Positions 1 through 8,819 of a stretch of DNA of 64,000 nucleotides are shown here, in pieces. Within the stretch, counting starts at the first letter, position 1. Each line of letters starts with the position of its first letter. Below the pieces are notes generated by a model. The model worked only from the letters and a program-made list of their open reading frames with translations. It searched no databases and was not told where the DNA came from. Position numbers and translations under genes: made by a program. This DNA comes from Streptomyces sp. NRRL B-1347 (GTDB lineage Bacteria; Actinomycetota; Actinomycetes; Streptomycetales; Streptomycetaceae), in assembly GCF_000720325.1 (NCBI RefSeq), contig NZ_JOJM01000014.1, positions 1 through 64,000 of the forward strand, given 5' to 3'.

Positions 1-204
1 CACGATCTGGCAGCCCGACGCCGTCAGCTCGGCGATCTGCTGGAGCGTCGCCCCGATGTCGGACGTACGCGTCGTCGTCATCGACTGCACCGACACCGGT
101 GCGTCCCCGCCTACGGCCACCGAACCGACCTGGATCTTGCGGCTGACCCTGCGGTCGGCCAGCTTGGTCGGAACGGACGGGATTCCGAGAGAAACGGCAG
201 TCAT
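1..204 (-). CDS. ispG: 4-hydroxy-3-methylbut-2-enyl diphosphate synthase, N-terminal 68 residues (cut by window edge)
   Basis: IspG (GcpE) is the [4Fe-4S] enzyme that reductively opens methylerythritol cyclodiphosphate to HMBPP in the cytoplasmic MEP isoprenoid pathway. Only the first 68 codons are present; the gene runs off the left edge. The family N-terminus is plain: [13 protein letters not shown], then VSVQSMTTT and the [13 protein letters not shown] stretch ([15 protein letters not shown]), which are the first strand and helix of the TIM-barrel domain. The iron-sulphur cysteines lie beyond the window. It starts with ATG at 204. It lies downstream of dxr and a membrane protease on the same strand, and dxr acts earlier in the same pathway, so the grouping is functional. 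A strong hairpin at 386-416 separates it from the protease gene. Confidence 0.93.
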   Translation of the reverse strand, partial: MTAVSLGIPSVPTKLADRRVSRKIQVGSVAVGGDAPVSVQSMTTTRTSDIGATLQQIAELTASGCQIV

Positions 205-385
205 CTGGCGTGCATCCCCAAGTGTGGATCGAGGTCCCGAGTTCGGCGGGCTCCGGGCTACGCGGCATCGCGCTACAACGTCACAACGTCGCTTGTTCGC
301 GGGTTCGAGATTACGGCACCCCACAGGCCCCAAGCACATCCCGCCCCGATGTCCACCCATAGGCGGACGGGACCGCACATACGAA

Positions 386-416
386 GGCGGCCGGGCACAC
401 ACGGTGCCCGGCCGCC
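386..416 (-). terminator. Hairpin terminator after the site-2 protease gene
   Basis: A perfect 13-bp stem (386-398 with 404-416) closes a 5-nt loop. It lies just past the protease stop at 432 on the minus strand. No T-tract follows, as is usual for Streptomyces terminators. Some read-through into ispG is possible. Confidence 0.7.
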
Positions 417-431
417 GCAAACTTCGTACGA

Positions 432-1733
432 CTAGGAAATTCTGACCGGGTTAACCACATCCGCGATCAGGACCAGAATGGTGAAGCAGATGAAGATCCC
501 GGCCACCACATAGGCCACGGGCATCAGCTTCGCCACGTCGAACGGGCCGGGATCCGGTCGCCGCAGGACCTTCGCCGCGTTCCGGCGCAGCGACTCCCAC
601 AGTGCACCCGCGATGTGACCGCCGTCCAGGGGCAGCAGCGGCAACATGTTGAACAGGAACAGCGAGAGGTTGAAGCCGGCCAGCAGGAACAGCATCAGCG
701 CGATCTGGTTCTGCGGCGGGATGTCCAGGGTGAACACCTCACCGCCGACGCGGGCCGCGCCCACGACGCCCATCGGGGAGTCCTGCTTGCGCTCCCCGTC
801 GCCGAACGCCGCGTTCCACAGGTCGGGGATCTTGGAGGGCAGGGCGACGATCGACTCGACGCCGTTCTCCATCATGTTGCCCATGCGGTCGACGGACTCG
901 CCGAAGGACTGCTGGACGATGCCGGAGGCGGGGGTGAAGCCGAGGAATCCGGCGTACACGTACTTGCCCTCGACGTAGCCGCCGTCGCCGTCCGTCTTGC
1001 TGACCTGGTTCTTGATCAGGTTGGCGTGCAGGTCGACGCGCTTGCCGTCGCGCTCGACGGTGATGGTGGCGGGGCCGATGGTGTCGCGGATCCTGGACTG
1101 GAGCGCGGACCAATCGTCCACGTCCTTGCCCTGGAAGGCGACGATCTTGTCGCCCGCCTTGAGGCCCGCGGCCTTGGCGGGAGCGGGCTTGTCGCCCTTC
1201 TCGCAGCTGGTGCGGTTCTGGCCGGCCTCGATGACGCAGTCGGAGACCTTGCCGACCGAGGTGGTCTGGGTGCTGATGCCGAAGGTCATCATCACGCCGA
1301 GGAAGATCACGACGGCCAGGATCAGGTTCATGAACGGCCCCGCGAACATGACGATCACGCGCTTCCACGGCTTGCGCGTGTAGAAGAGCCGGGACTCGTC
1401 ACCGGGCTTGAGCTCCTCGAACGCGGCGGAGCGCGCGTCCTCGATCATGCCGCGCCAGGGCGAGGTGGAGCGCGCCTCGAGGCGCCCGTCGGGCCCCGGC
1501 GGGAACATGCCGATCATGCGGATGTAGCCGCCGAGCGGGATGGCCTTGATGCCGTACTCGGTGTCGCCCTTCTTGCGGGAGAAGATCGTCGGGCCGAAGC
1601 CGACCATGTACTGCGGCACGCGGATGCCGAACATCTTCGCGGTCGACAGGTGGCCGAGCTCGTGCCAGGCGATCGAGAAGAGCAGCCCGATCACGAAGAC
1701 GACTATGCCGAGGATCATCATCAAGGTCGTCAT
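432..1733 (-). CDS. rseP: Site-2-type intramembrane zinc metalloprotease (RseP/Rip family)
   Basis: Predicted 433-residue membrane protease of peptidase family M50. Such enzymes cut transmembrane substrates, typically anti-sigma factors, inside the bilayer. The zinc site HELGH is at residues 24-28 in the first membrane helix. A PDZ domain sits around residues 185-260 ([13 protein letters not shown] region). The second zinc ligand motif LDGGH is near residue 360 in a C-terminal hydrophobic segment, followed by a last membrane helix. Start ATG at 1733 overlaps the dxr stop by 4 nt (ATGA), so the two are translationally coupled. The longer open frame upstream is only read-through of dxr in another frame. 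The substrate cannot be read from the sequence. Confidence 0.93.
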   Translation of the reverse strand: MTTLMMILGIVVFVIGLLFSIAWHELGHLSTAKMFGIRVPQYMVGFGPTIFSRKKGDTEYGIKAIPLGGYIRMIGMFPPGPDGRLEARSTSPWRGMIEDARSAAFEELKPGDESRLFYTRKPWKRVIVMFAGPFMNLILAVVIFLGVMMTFGISTQTTSVGKVSDCVIEAGQNRTSCEKGDKPAPAKAAGLKAGDKIVAFQGKDVDDWSALQSRIRDTIGPATITVERDGKRVDLHANLIKNQVSKTDGDGGYVEGKYVYAGFLGFTPASGIVQQSFGESVDRMGNMMENGVESIVALPSKIPDLWNAAFGDGERKQDSPMGVVGAARVGGEVFTLDIPPQNQIALMLFLLAGFNLSLFLFNMLPLLPLDGGHIAGALWESLRRNAAKVLRRPDPGPFDVAKLMPVAYVVAGIFICFTILVLIADVVNPVRIS

Positions 1734-2995
1734 GCACGAGCCTCCGCGGTCGTCTGGGTCGAAGCCGTCAGTTCCCGGGCCCGGGCCCGGGCCCAGGTCT
1801 CCGCTTCGAGGACGTCCGCCACGGTCAGGGAGGTTCCCGTACGCGGTGTGCCGTGCTCGGCGACGACCCGGGTGACGGTCTCCATGATGCCGTTGAACGG
1901 CAGCGTGCCCGCCAGGAAGGCGTCCACGCACTCCTCGTTGGCGGCATTGAACACCGCCGGGGCCGTGCCCGCGAGCTCCCCGACGTGCCGGGCGAGCCCC
2001 ACCGACGGGAACGCCTCGGTGTCCAGCGGGAAGAACTCCCAGGTGGAGGCCTTGGTCCAGTCGAACGCGGGGGCCGCGTCCGGCACCCGCTCGGGCCAGC
2101 CGAGCCCGATCGCGATGGGCCCGCGCATGTCCGGCGGGGTCGCCTGGGCGAGCGTGGAGCCGTCGGTGAACTCGACCATGGAGTGCACGTACGACTGGGG
2201 GTGGACGACGACCTCGATGCGGTCGAAGGGGATGTCGTAGAGGAGGTGGGCCTCGATCACCTCCAGGCCCTTGTTCACCAGCGTCGCCGAGTTCACCGTG
2301 ATCACCGGGCCCATCGCCCAGGTCGGGTGCGCGAGCGCGTCCTTCGGCGTGACGTCGGCGAGCTCGGCCTTCGTACGGCCGCGGAAGGGACCGCCGGACG
2401 CGGTCACGACGAGCTTGCGGACGTCGGCGCGGGTGCCCGCGGCGAGCGCCTGGAAGAGCGCGGCGTGCTCGGAGTCGACCGGGATGATCTGGCCGGGCTT
2501 GGCGAGCGCCTTGACCAGCGGGCCACCCACGATCAGCGACTCCTTGTTGGCGAGCGCGAGCGTGCGGCCCGCCTCCAGGGCGGCGAGCGTGGGCGCGAGG
2601 CCGATGGAGCCGGTGATGCCGTTCAGGACCGTGTGGCAGGGCGAGGCGGCGAGCTGGGTGGCCGCGTCCGGCCCCGCGAGGACCTCGGGCAGCGGCTCCC
2701 CGGCCCCGTACTCCTCGCGCAGCGCCTCCCGCAGCGCGGGCACGACGTCCTCGCGGGCGACCGCGACGGTCCCCACCCGAAGGCGCCTGGCCTGCTCGGC
2801 GAGGAGCCCGACCCGGCCGCCCGCGGCGGACAGGCCGGTGACCCGGAAGCGGTCGGGGTTGCGCAGCACGAGGTCGATCGCCTGGGTGCCGATCGACCCC
2901 GTGGAGCCGAGGACGACGATCTCCCGCGGCCCGTCGGCGGTGCCGGGGTCGAAGACGAGATGCGGGTCGGCGAGGGGTGCGGGGCTTTCGCTCAT
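1730..2995 (-). CDS. dxr: 1-deoxy-D-xylulose 5-phosphate reductoisomerase
   Basis: Dxr (IspC) converts DXP to MEP with NADPH, the committed step of the MEP isoprenoid route. The 421-residue product has the NADPH-binding GSTGSIG at residues 30-36, the metal and substrate region with [10 protein letters not shown], and SGGPFRGR of the flexible catalytic loop. Length fits the family with a slightly longer C-terminus. That end is Ala/Arg-rich, encoded by a cccggg-type run near 1775-1800. I chose ATG 2995; another in-frame ATG at 3004 would add three residues. It is coupled by ATGA to the membrane protease downstream, with ispG beyond. Confidence 0.96.
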   Translation of the reverse strand: MSESPAPLADPHLVFDPGTADGPREIVVLGSTGSIGTQAIDLVLRNPDRFRVTGLSAAGGRVGLLAEQARRLRVGTVAVAREDVVPALREALREEYGAGEPLPEVLAGPDAATQLAASPCHTVLNGITGSIGLAPTLAALEAGRTLALANKESLIVGGPLVKALAKPGQIIPVDSEHAALFQALAAGTRADVRKLVVTASGGPFRGRTKAELADVTPKDALAHPTWAMGPVITVNSATLVNKGLEVIEAHLLYDIPFDRIEVVVHPQSYVHSMVEFTDGSTLAQATPPDMRGPIAIGLGWPERVPDAAPAFDWTKASTWEFFPLDTEAFPSVGLARHVGELAGTAPAVFNAANEECVDAFLAGTLPFNGIMETVTRVVAEHGTPRTGTSLTVADVLEAETWARARARELTASTQTTAEARA

Positions 2996-3076
2996 GCCCT
3001 CCATTGTGGCCGTAGCGCCCCCGCGTTCCGACAGCGCCTCTCGGCCCGCGCCCCCGATCCGCACGCCTGTGCGCCC

Positions 3077-3119
3077 CTTCGGGCGGCCTCCTCCCGCAGC
3101 TTCGGGCGGCCTGCTCCCG
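3077..3119. repeat. Two 20-bp direct repeats in the gap upstream of dxr
   Basis: Two copies of a 20-bp GC-rich unit beginning cttcgggcggcct (3077-3096 and 3100-3119) differ by one base and lie 3 nt apart. They fall between the acyl-CoA dehydrogenase stop (3150) and the dxr start. No function can be assigned; they could form alternative hairpins in the dxr leader. Confidence 0.5.
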
Positions 3120-3149
3120 GAGGAGGCGCACGCGGCGGGCGGGCGGACG

Positions 3150-5114
3150 TCAGCGGATCGGCCGGTGGACGTTCTCCCGCGTGCTCGCACCGGGCGTCGC
3201 GTCGGCGATCCACGGACCGTCGTCGCTGGGGTCGACCACGCCCTGCTCCAGCCAGGTGTACGTACCGGCGAGGACGCCCTTGACGACCTTGCGGTCCAGG
3301 TCGTCGGTGTTGGTCCACAGGCGCCCGAACAGCTCGTCTACGCGGATGCGGGACTGCCGGCAGAAGGCGTCGGCCAGCTGGTACGCCTCGCGGCCGTAGT
3401 CCTCGGTGCTGCGGAGCAGCTCGGCGCGCACGCACGCCGCGCTGATCGCGAACAGCTCCGCGCCGATGTCGACGATCCGGCCGAGGAAGCCCTGCTTGGT
3501 CTCCATCCGGCCCTGCCACCGCGACATCCCGTAGAACGTGGAACGGGCCAGCCGCCGGGCCGCGCGCTCCGCGTACCGGAGGTGGCCCGACAGGTCGGGG
3601 TGGCCTGCCGGGGCGAAGTCGGCGTACGCGCGCGGGAGCTGGCCGGGTCCCGCGATGAGCTTGGGCAGCCAGCGGGCGTAGAAGGCGCCTGCCGCGGCCC
3701 CGGCCCGTGCCTTGTCGGACAGGGTCTTGTCCGGGTCGATCAGGTCGCCCGCCACCTTCAGGTGGGCGTCGACGGCCTCGCGGGCGATCAGCAGGTGCAT
3801 GATCTCCGTGGAGCCCTCGAAGATGCGGTTGATGCGCAGGTCGCGCAGGATCTGCTCGGCCGGTACGGCCCGCTCGCCGCGGGCCTTGAGGGACGCGGCG
3901 GTCTCGAAGCCGCGGCCGCCGCGGATCTGCACCAGCTCGTCGGCCATGAGGCAGGCCATCTCGGAGCCGTAGAGCTTGGCGAGGGCGGCCTCGATGCGGA
4001 TGTCGTTGCGGTCCTCGTCGGCCATCTGCGAGGACAGGTCGAGCACGGCCTCCAGGGCGAAGGTGGTGGCCGCGATGAAGGAGATCTTCGACCCGACGGC
4101 CTCGTGGTACGCGACGGGCTTGCCCCACTGCTCGCGGGCGCCCGTCCACTCACGGGCGATCTTCAGGCACCACTTGCCCGCGCCCACGCACATCGCGGGC
4201 AGCGAGAGGCGCCCGGTGTTGAGGGTGGTGAGGGCGATCTTCAGGCCCGCGCCCTCCGGGCCGATGCGGTTGGCGGCGGGGACGCGGACGCGGTGGAAGC
4301 GGGTGACGCCGTTCTCCAGGCCGCGCAGGCCCATGAAGGCGTTGCGGTTCTCCACCGTGATCCCCTCGGACGCCGCCTCGACGACGAACGCGGTGATGCC
4401 GCCCTTGTGCCCCTCGGACCTGGGCACGCGCGCCATGACCACGAGGAGGTCCGCGACGACGCCGTTGGTCGTCCAGAGCTTCACGCCGTCCAGTACGTAG
4501 TCACCGTCGTCGCCGTCCGGCACCGCGGTCGTCGCGAGCCGGGCCGGGTCGGAGCCGACGTCCGGCTCGGTGAGCAGGAAGGCGGAGATGTCGGTGCGGG
4601 CGCAGCGCGGCAGGAACGCGTCCTTCTGCTCCTGGGTGCCGAAGATCTTCAGCGGCTGCGGGACGCCGATCGACTGGTGCGCGGACAGCAGGGCGCCCAG
4701 CGAGGGGCAGGCGGAGCCGACGAGCGCGAGGGCCTTGTTGTAGTACACCTGCGTCAGGCCGAGGCCGCCGTACTTCGTGTCGATCTTCATGCCGAGCGCG
4801 CCGAGCTCCTTGAGCCCGTTGATCACCTCGTCCGGGATGAGCGCGTCCCGCTCGATGCGCTCCCCGTCGATCTCCGTCTCGCAGAAGTCGCGCAGCTTGG
4901 CGAGGAACTCCTCGCCGCGCTGGGCGTCCTGGGTGGCGGGCAGCGGGTGCGGGTGGATCAGGTCGAGCCGGAAGCGGCCGAGGAAGAGCTCCTTGGCGAA
5001 GCTCGGTTTGCGCCAGTCCTGCTCGCGGGCGGCCTCGGCGACCTGGCGGGCCTCGCGTTCGGTGACGGAGGGCTTCGACGCGGGGGACGGGGGTGGGGTG
5101 GTTGGTGCGGACAT
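3150..5114 (-). CDS. Acyl-CoA dehydrogenase, large VLCAD/ACAD9-like type
   Basis: Flavoprotein of the acyl-CoA dehydrogenase family (654 residues), predicted to introduce the first trans double bond in fatty acid beta-oxidation. The usual parts are in order: an all-alpha N-terminal domain (about residues 60-170), a beta domain with FLLTEPDVGSD (about 185-195) that contacts flavin and substrate, and a C-terminal helical domain with QIRGGRGFE. About 200 further residues extend beyond the catalytic core, as in very-long-chain enzymes, rather than the 380-residue short forms. ATG 5114 is chosen because GAGGTGAG lies at good spacing before it; an upstream in-frame ATG lacks this. The gene stands alone, with a terminator-like hairpin upstream at 5261-5291. 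A CACCGGTG palindrome at 5186-5193 lies in its promoter region. Confidence 0.9.
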   Translation of the reverse strand: MSAPTTPPPSPASKPSVTEREARQVAEAAREQDWRKPSFAKELFLGRFRLDLIHPHPLPATQDAQRGEEFLAKLRDFCETEIDGERIERDALIPDEVINGLKELGALGMKIDTKYGGLGLTQVYYNKALALVGSACPSLGALLSAHQSIGVPQPLKIFGTQEQKDAFLPRCARTDISAFLLTEPDVGSDPARLATTAVPDGDDGDYVLDGVKLWTTNGVVADLLVVMARVPRSEGHKGGITAFVVEAASEGITVENRNAFMGLRGLENGVTRFHRVRVPAANRIGPEGAGLKIALTTLNTGRLSLPAMCVGAGKWCLKIAREWTGAREQWGKPVAYHEAVGSKISFIAATTFALEAVLDLSSQMADEDRNDIRIEAALAKLYGSEMACLMADELVQIRGGRGFETAASLKARGERAVPAEQILRDLRINRIFEGSTEIMHLLIAREAVDAHLKVAGDLIDPDKTLSDKARAGAAAGAFYARWLPKLIAGPGQLPRAYADFAPAGHPDLSGHLRYAERAARRLARSTFYGMSRWQGRMETKQGFLGRIVDIGAELFAISAACVRAELLRSTEDYGREAYQLADAFCRQSRIRVDELFGRLWTNTDDLDRKVVKGVLAGTYTWLEQGVVDPSDDGPWIADATPGASTRENVHRPIR

Positions 5115-5260
5115 GAGGCTCACCTCGCCGCGAGTCGGGATCGTGGACCGATCATGAATCGTCACAGAACCGGATCATGGTTACTCACCGGTGCTACTCG
5201 ATCGTTGGTACCCGATTCCCTCCATCCTCACCAGCCCTCGCGCAGCGAATGCACGGATAC

Positions 5261-5291
5261 GGCCGGAGCCCCCGCACAGCGGGCTCCGGCC
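5261..5291 (-). terminator. Hairpin terminator after the aldehyde dehydrogenase gene
   Basis: An 11-bp perfect stem (5261-5271 with 5281-5291) with a 9-nt loop lies about 30 bp after the stop of the aldehyde dehydrogenase at 5323. It separates that gene from the acyl-CoA dehydrogenase. Confidence 0.7.
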
Positions 5292-5322
5292 GTAGTGGTG
5301 TCCGTGCCGCTTCGGCGGCGCG

Positions 5323-6768
5323 CTACAGCGCCAGGCCGGTGAGGACCAGGACGCGCTCGTACGTGTAGTCGTCCATGGCGTAGCGGACGCCCTCGCGGCC
5401 GACGCCGGACTGCTTCACGCCGCCGTACGGCATCTGGTCCGCGCGGTAGGAGGGGGCGTCGCCGATGACGACGCCGCCGACCTCGAGGGCGCGGTGCGCG
5501 CGGAAGGCGACCTGCAGGTCGTGCGTGAACACGCCCGCCTGGAGGCCGTACTTGGAGTTGTTCACGGTGTCGAAGGCGGCCTGCTCGCCGTCCACCTTCG
5601 TGACCGTGAGCACCGGTCCGAAGACCTCCTCGCGGGCGAGGGTGGTCTCGGCCGGCACGTCGGCGAGGACGGTCGGCGCGTACGTGGCGCCGTCGCGCTT
5701 GCCGCCGGTGAGCAGCGTGGCGCCCGCCCGCACGGCCTCGTCGACCCAGGACTCCACCCGCTTGGCCGCGTCCTCGCTGACCAGCGGGCCGACGTCGGTC
5801 TTCGGGTCGGTCGGGTCGCCGGTCACCTGGCCCTCGACGGCCTCGACGACCTTCGCCACGAGCCGGTCGTACACGGCGGCGTCGGCGATGACCCGCTGCA
5901 CGGAGATGCAGGACTGGCCGCCCTGGTAGTTGGAGAAGGTCGCGATGCGGCTCGCGGCCCAGTCCAGGTCCTCCTCGGCGGAGAAGTCGCCGAGCACGAC
6001 CGCCGCGCCGTTGCCGCCGAGCTCCAGGGTGCAGTGCTTGCGCGGCACCGAGTCCATGATCTGGTAGCCGACCTTGTCAGAGCCCGTGAAGGAGATGACC
6101 GGAAGGCGCTCGTCCTGGACGAGGGCGGGCATCTTGTCGTTGGCGACCGGCAGCACGGACCACGAGCCCGCGGGCAGGTCCGTCTCGGCGAGCAGCTCAC
6201 CGAGGATCAGGCCGCTGAGCGGGGTGGCGGGGGCAGGCTTGAGGATGATCGGCGTACCGACGGCGATCGCCGGGGCGACCTTGTGGGCGCACAGGTTCAG
6301 CGGGAAGTTGAACGGCGCGATGCCGAGGACGACGCCCTTGGGGAAGCGGCGGGTGAGCGCGAGGCGGCCCTGGCCGCCCTGGTCGGTGTCCAGGCGCTGG
6401 GCCTCGCCGCCGTTGAAGCGGCGGGCCTCCTCGGCGGCGAAGCGGAACACCGAGATGGCGCGGCCGACCTCGCCGCGGGCCCACTTGATCGGCTTGCCGT
6501 TCTCGGCGGAGATCAGCTGTGCGATCTCCTCGGTGCGCTCCACCAGGCGCTGCGACACGTGGGCGAGGGCGGCGGCGCGGACGTGGGCCGGGGTGGCCGC
6601 GAACTCGTCGCGGACCGCGTAGGCCGCGGCGACGGCCTCCTCCACCTGGGCGTCGGTCGGGACGGCCGCCTTGCCGACGAGCCGCCCGTCCCACGGCGAG
6701 GTGACGTCGAGGGTGGTCTCACCGGTGGCCTGGCGACCGGCGACCCAGAAGGCGTGAATGGAAGTCAT
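5323..6768 (-). CDS. NAD(P)-dependent aldehyde dehydrogenase
   Basis: Aldehyde dehydrogenase superfamily member of 481 residues, oxidising an aldehyde to its carboxylate. Visible catalytic residues are Asn154 (APFNFP), Glu249 in LELGGNG and the nucleophile Cys287 in GGQSC. The LELGGN form, instead of LELGGK, and the family layout recall phosphorylating-like and succinate-semialdehyde-like subgroups, so the substrate is uncertain. The next gene upstream on the same strand is a PucR-type regulator, and gabT lies 5 kb away. Succinate semialdehyde from GABA transamination is therefore a reasonable guess. ATG start at 6768; the stop is followed by a strong hairpin. Confidence 0.88.
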   Translation of the reverse strand: MTSIHAFWVAGRQATGETTLDVTSPWDGRLVGKAAVPTDAQVEEAVAAAYAVRDEFAATPAHVRAAALAHVSQRLVERTEEIAQLISAENGKPIKWARGEVGRAISVFRFAAEEARRFNGGEAQRLDTDQGGQGRLALTRRFPKGVVLGIAPFNFPLNLCAHKVAPAIAVGTPIILKPAPATPLSGLILGELLAETDLPAGSWSVLPVANDKMPALVQDERLPVISFTGSDKVGYQIMDSVPRKHCTLELGGNGAAVVLGDFSAEEDLDWAASRIATFSNYQGGQSCISVQRVIADAAVYDRLVAKVVEAVEGQVTGDPTDPKTDVGPLVSEDAAKRVESWVDEAVRAGATLLTGGKRDGATYAPTVLADVPAETTLAREEVFGPVLTVTKVDGEQAAFDTVNNSKYGLQAGVFTHDLQVAFRAHRALEVGGVVIGDAPSYRADQMPYGGVKQSGVGREGVRYAMDDYTYERVLVLTGLAL

Positions 6769-6934
6769 ACGAATCCCGGCCCTTCGCGGAGGTTCGTCTT
6801 CAGCAGTACGGGGTCCACCGTAGGGGTGGAGGTTTCGGCGGGGGCTTGTCCGAGTCGGCGTAGTGGCGGGGGCCCGCGCGCCGGATTGTCAGGGGCGTCC
6901 CGCGCGGGGCGCCCCAGGCCCACCCCTTCCCGAA

Positions 6935-6955
6935 CAAGGGGGCTGCGCCCCCTTG
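6935..6955 (-). terminator. Hairpin terminator after the PucR-type regulator gene
   Basis: A 9-bp perfect stem (6935-6943 with 6947-6955) with a 3-nt loop lies 41 bp past the regulator stop. It is rich in G and C, without a T-tract. Confidence 0.6.
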
Positions 6956-6995
6956 GACCCCCGCTCATCGGCGCAGCGCGATACGCCGCACAGGG

Positions 6996-8567
6996 CTAGT
7001 CCGCCGGTGTCGTCGCCTTCAGGGACAGCCACAGCTCCATGCGGACGTCCGGGTCGTCCAGGGAGCGGCCGAGGATCTCCTCGACCCGCCGCATGCGGTA
7101 GCGCAGCGTGTGCCGGTGCACCCCGAGGTCCGCCGCGGCCGCGTCCCACTGCCCGTGCCGCGAGAGCCAGGCCCGCAGCGAGGCGACCAGGTCGCCGCGC
7201 CCCGTCGCGTCGTGCTCGCGCAGCGCGCGGAGCAGCCCGTCCGCGAAGGCCCGTACCGCGTCGTCCGCGAGCAGCGGAAGCACGGATCCCGCGGCCAGCT
7301 CCTCGTGCTCGACGAGGGCCTTGCCGCGCCGCCGCGCCACGGAGAGGGCCTGCTCGGCCTGCTTGTAGGCGGGCGCGGCCGCGACGGTGCCCGCGGGCGC
7401 GGAGAGCCCGGCCAGGAGCGCGGGCCCCTCGGCCTGCTCGGGGCTGCCCGCGGCCGCCGCCACGTGCTCGACGGCGGCCCGCTGCGCCGCCCCGCCGTCG
7501 GCGACGAGCAGCACGAGCCGCTCGCCGTACGGCACCACGAGGAGCGCCTCGCCGAAGCGCGCGGCCGCCGACTCGACGGCGTCGACGAGCCCCGCGGACC
7601 AGGCGCCTTCCTCCCCGGCGGCCGGAGGTGTCGCGGACTCGGCGACCACGAGCCGGAAGGGCGCGTCGAGGAGGCCGCCGTACAGGTCGCCGGCCACGGC
7701 CCGGGCGTGGTCCGGCTCCGCGGCGAGCAGCATCCGCAGGACGGCGGCGCCGATGCGGGCCTCGGCGGCGTGCAGGGAGCGGGAGCGCTCGGTGGTGAGG
7801 GTGAGCAGGGCGATCGCCGAGTGCACGGCGTACCGCTCGGCGGTGCCGAGGGTCGAGGCCGTGCCGACGGCGAGCGCGGCGCGCGGCCGCCGCCCGGTGC
7901 CGAGGGAGTGCAGCTCGACCCGGTCCTCGGCCCCGGCCACGACGAGGCTGGCGGGGGCGGTCCGCTCGCGCAGGCGGTCCACGTCCGGGGTGAGCCGGGC
8001 GGCCCGGCGGGCGGCCCACTCGGGCGCCGTGGCGACGACGGCCCCGGAGGCGTCGTACAGCGCGGCCCAGCCGTCGACCTGTCCGGCGAGCGCGCCGAGC
8101 AGCCCTTCCGGGCCGTCCCCGAGGGCCTGCCGGGTCAGCTCGCGCTGGGCGGCGAAGCCCGCGGTGACGGCGCGGTACTGGTCGGCGGCGATGGCGGCCG
8201 ACACGGCCTTGCTGATGGCGAGGAAGGGGGTGCGGCGCGGCACCTCGATGAGCGGCAGGTCCTCCTCGGTGGCCGCGGCGACGAGGGCCTCGGGGATGTC
8301 GGGGTAGTTCACGCCGACGGCGAAGCCGAGGCCGACGACGCCCGCGCCCGCCAGCCGCTTCACGTACCGGCGCATCGCGTCGGGGTTCTCCGCGTCCAGC
8401 TGGAGCGCGGTGACGAGGAGCAGTTCGCCGCCCTCCATGTACGGGACGGGGTCGGCGAGCTCGCTGACGTGGGCCCAGCGCACGGGGGTGTCCAGGCGGT
8501 CCTCGCCCGCGCGCACGGTGAGCTTGAGCGCGGAGTGCTGGACGAGCGAGGCGAGCGTGGGGGGCAT
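6996..8567 (-). CDS. PucR-family transcriptional regulator
   Basis: Predicted 523-residue regulator of the PucR/CdaR class, which commonly controls purine, allantoin or GABA catabolism. The N-terminal PucR ligand domain spans about residues 8-125 (GGELLLVTALQL). A GGDEF-like middle part follows, and the C-terminus has the characteristic HTH_30 ending with LGVHRHTLRYRMRRVEEI at about residues 480-500. I chose ATG 8567, preceded by GAAGGT; the open frame extends 132 nt further upstream but that part is low-complexity and Arg-rich. It lies upstream of an aldehyde dehydrogenase and 2.7 kb from gabT, so a role in GABA or polyamine metabolism is an inference from context. Confidence 0.88.
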   Translation of the reverse strand: MPPTLASLVQHSALKLTVRAGEDRLDTPVRWAHVSELADPVPYMEGGELLLVTALQLDAENPDAMRRYVKRLAGAGVVGLGFAVGVNYPDIPEALVAAATEEDLPLIEVPRRTPFLAISKAVSAAIAADQYRAVTAGFAAQRELTRQALGDGPEGLLGALAGQVDGWAALYDASGAVVATAPEWAARRAARLTPDVDRLRERTAPASLVVAGAEDRVELHSLGTGRRPRAALAVGTASTLGTAERYAVHSAIALLTLTTERSRSLHAAEARIGAAVLRMLLAAEPDHARAVAGDLYGGLLDAPFRLVVAESATPPAAGEEGAWSAGLVDAVESAAARFGEALLVVPYGERLVLLVADGGAAQRAAVEHVAAAAGSPEQAEGPALLAGLSAPAGTVAAAPAYKQAEQALSVARRRGKALVEHEELAAGSVLPLLADDAVRAFADGLLRALREHDATGRGDLVASLRAWLSRHGQWDAAAADLGVHRHTLRYRMRRVEEILGRSLDDPDVRMELWLSLKATTPAD

Positions 8568-8819
8568 GGGACCTTCAGGTCGTGCGACGGCGGGGGCGGG
8601 CGCCTGGTCGGCGGGCCGCGTGCGGGTGGTGGGCCGGGCGGGGTCGTGGCGGCGGTCGCGGCGGCGGACGGCGGTCACGCGGGCGCCCGGCGGGCGCACC
8701 GCGCGGCTCGTGATCTCTTGTCCGCCGCGTATGACGGCTACCGTCGATTCTGCCTCACCGTACGGTCGCCACGACCCGCCTTGCGGGTATATCCCCTCGG
8801 TTTCCGCGCCCCGCGGGTC

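Noticed and set aside
432..3131. A single 899-codon minus-strand protein fusing Dxr region and membrane protease
   Set aside because: The upstream half is the wrong frame of dxr. The protease has its own ATG at 1733 coupled by ATGA.
5186..5193. Fatty-acid regulator operator at CACCGGTG upstream of the acyl-CoA dehydrogenase
   Set aside because: The palindrome is only 8 bp and its flanks are not symmetrical, so it is too weak to call a site.
2271..5342. Open frame of 1023 codons on the plus strand
   Set aside because: Antisense to dxr and the acyl-CoA dehydrogenase, both of which have clear family motifs.
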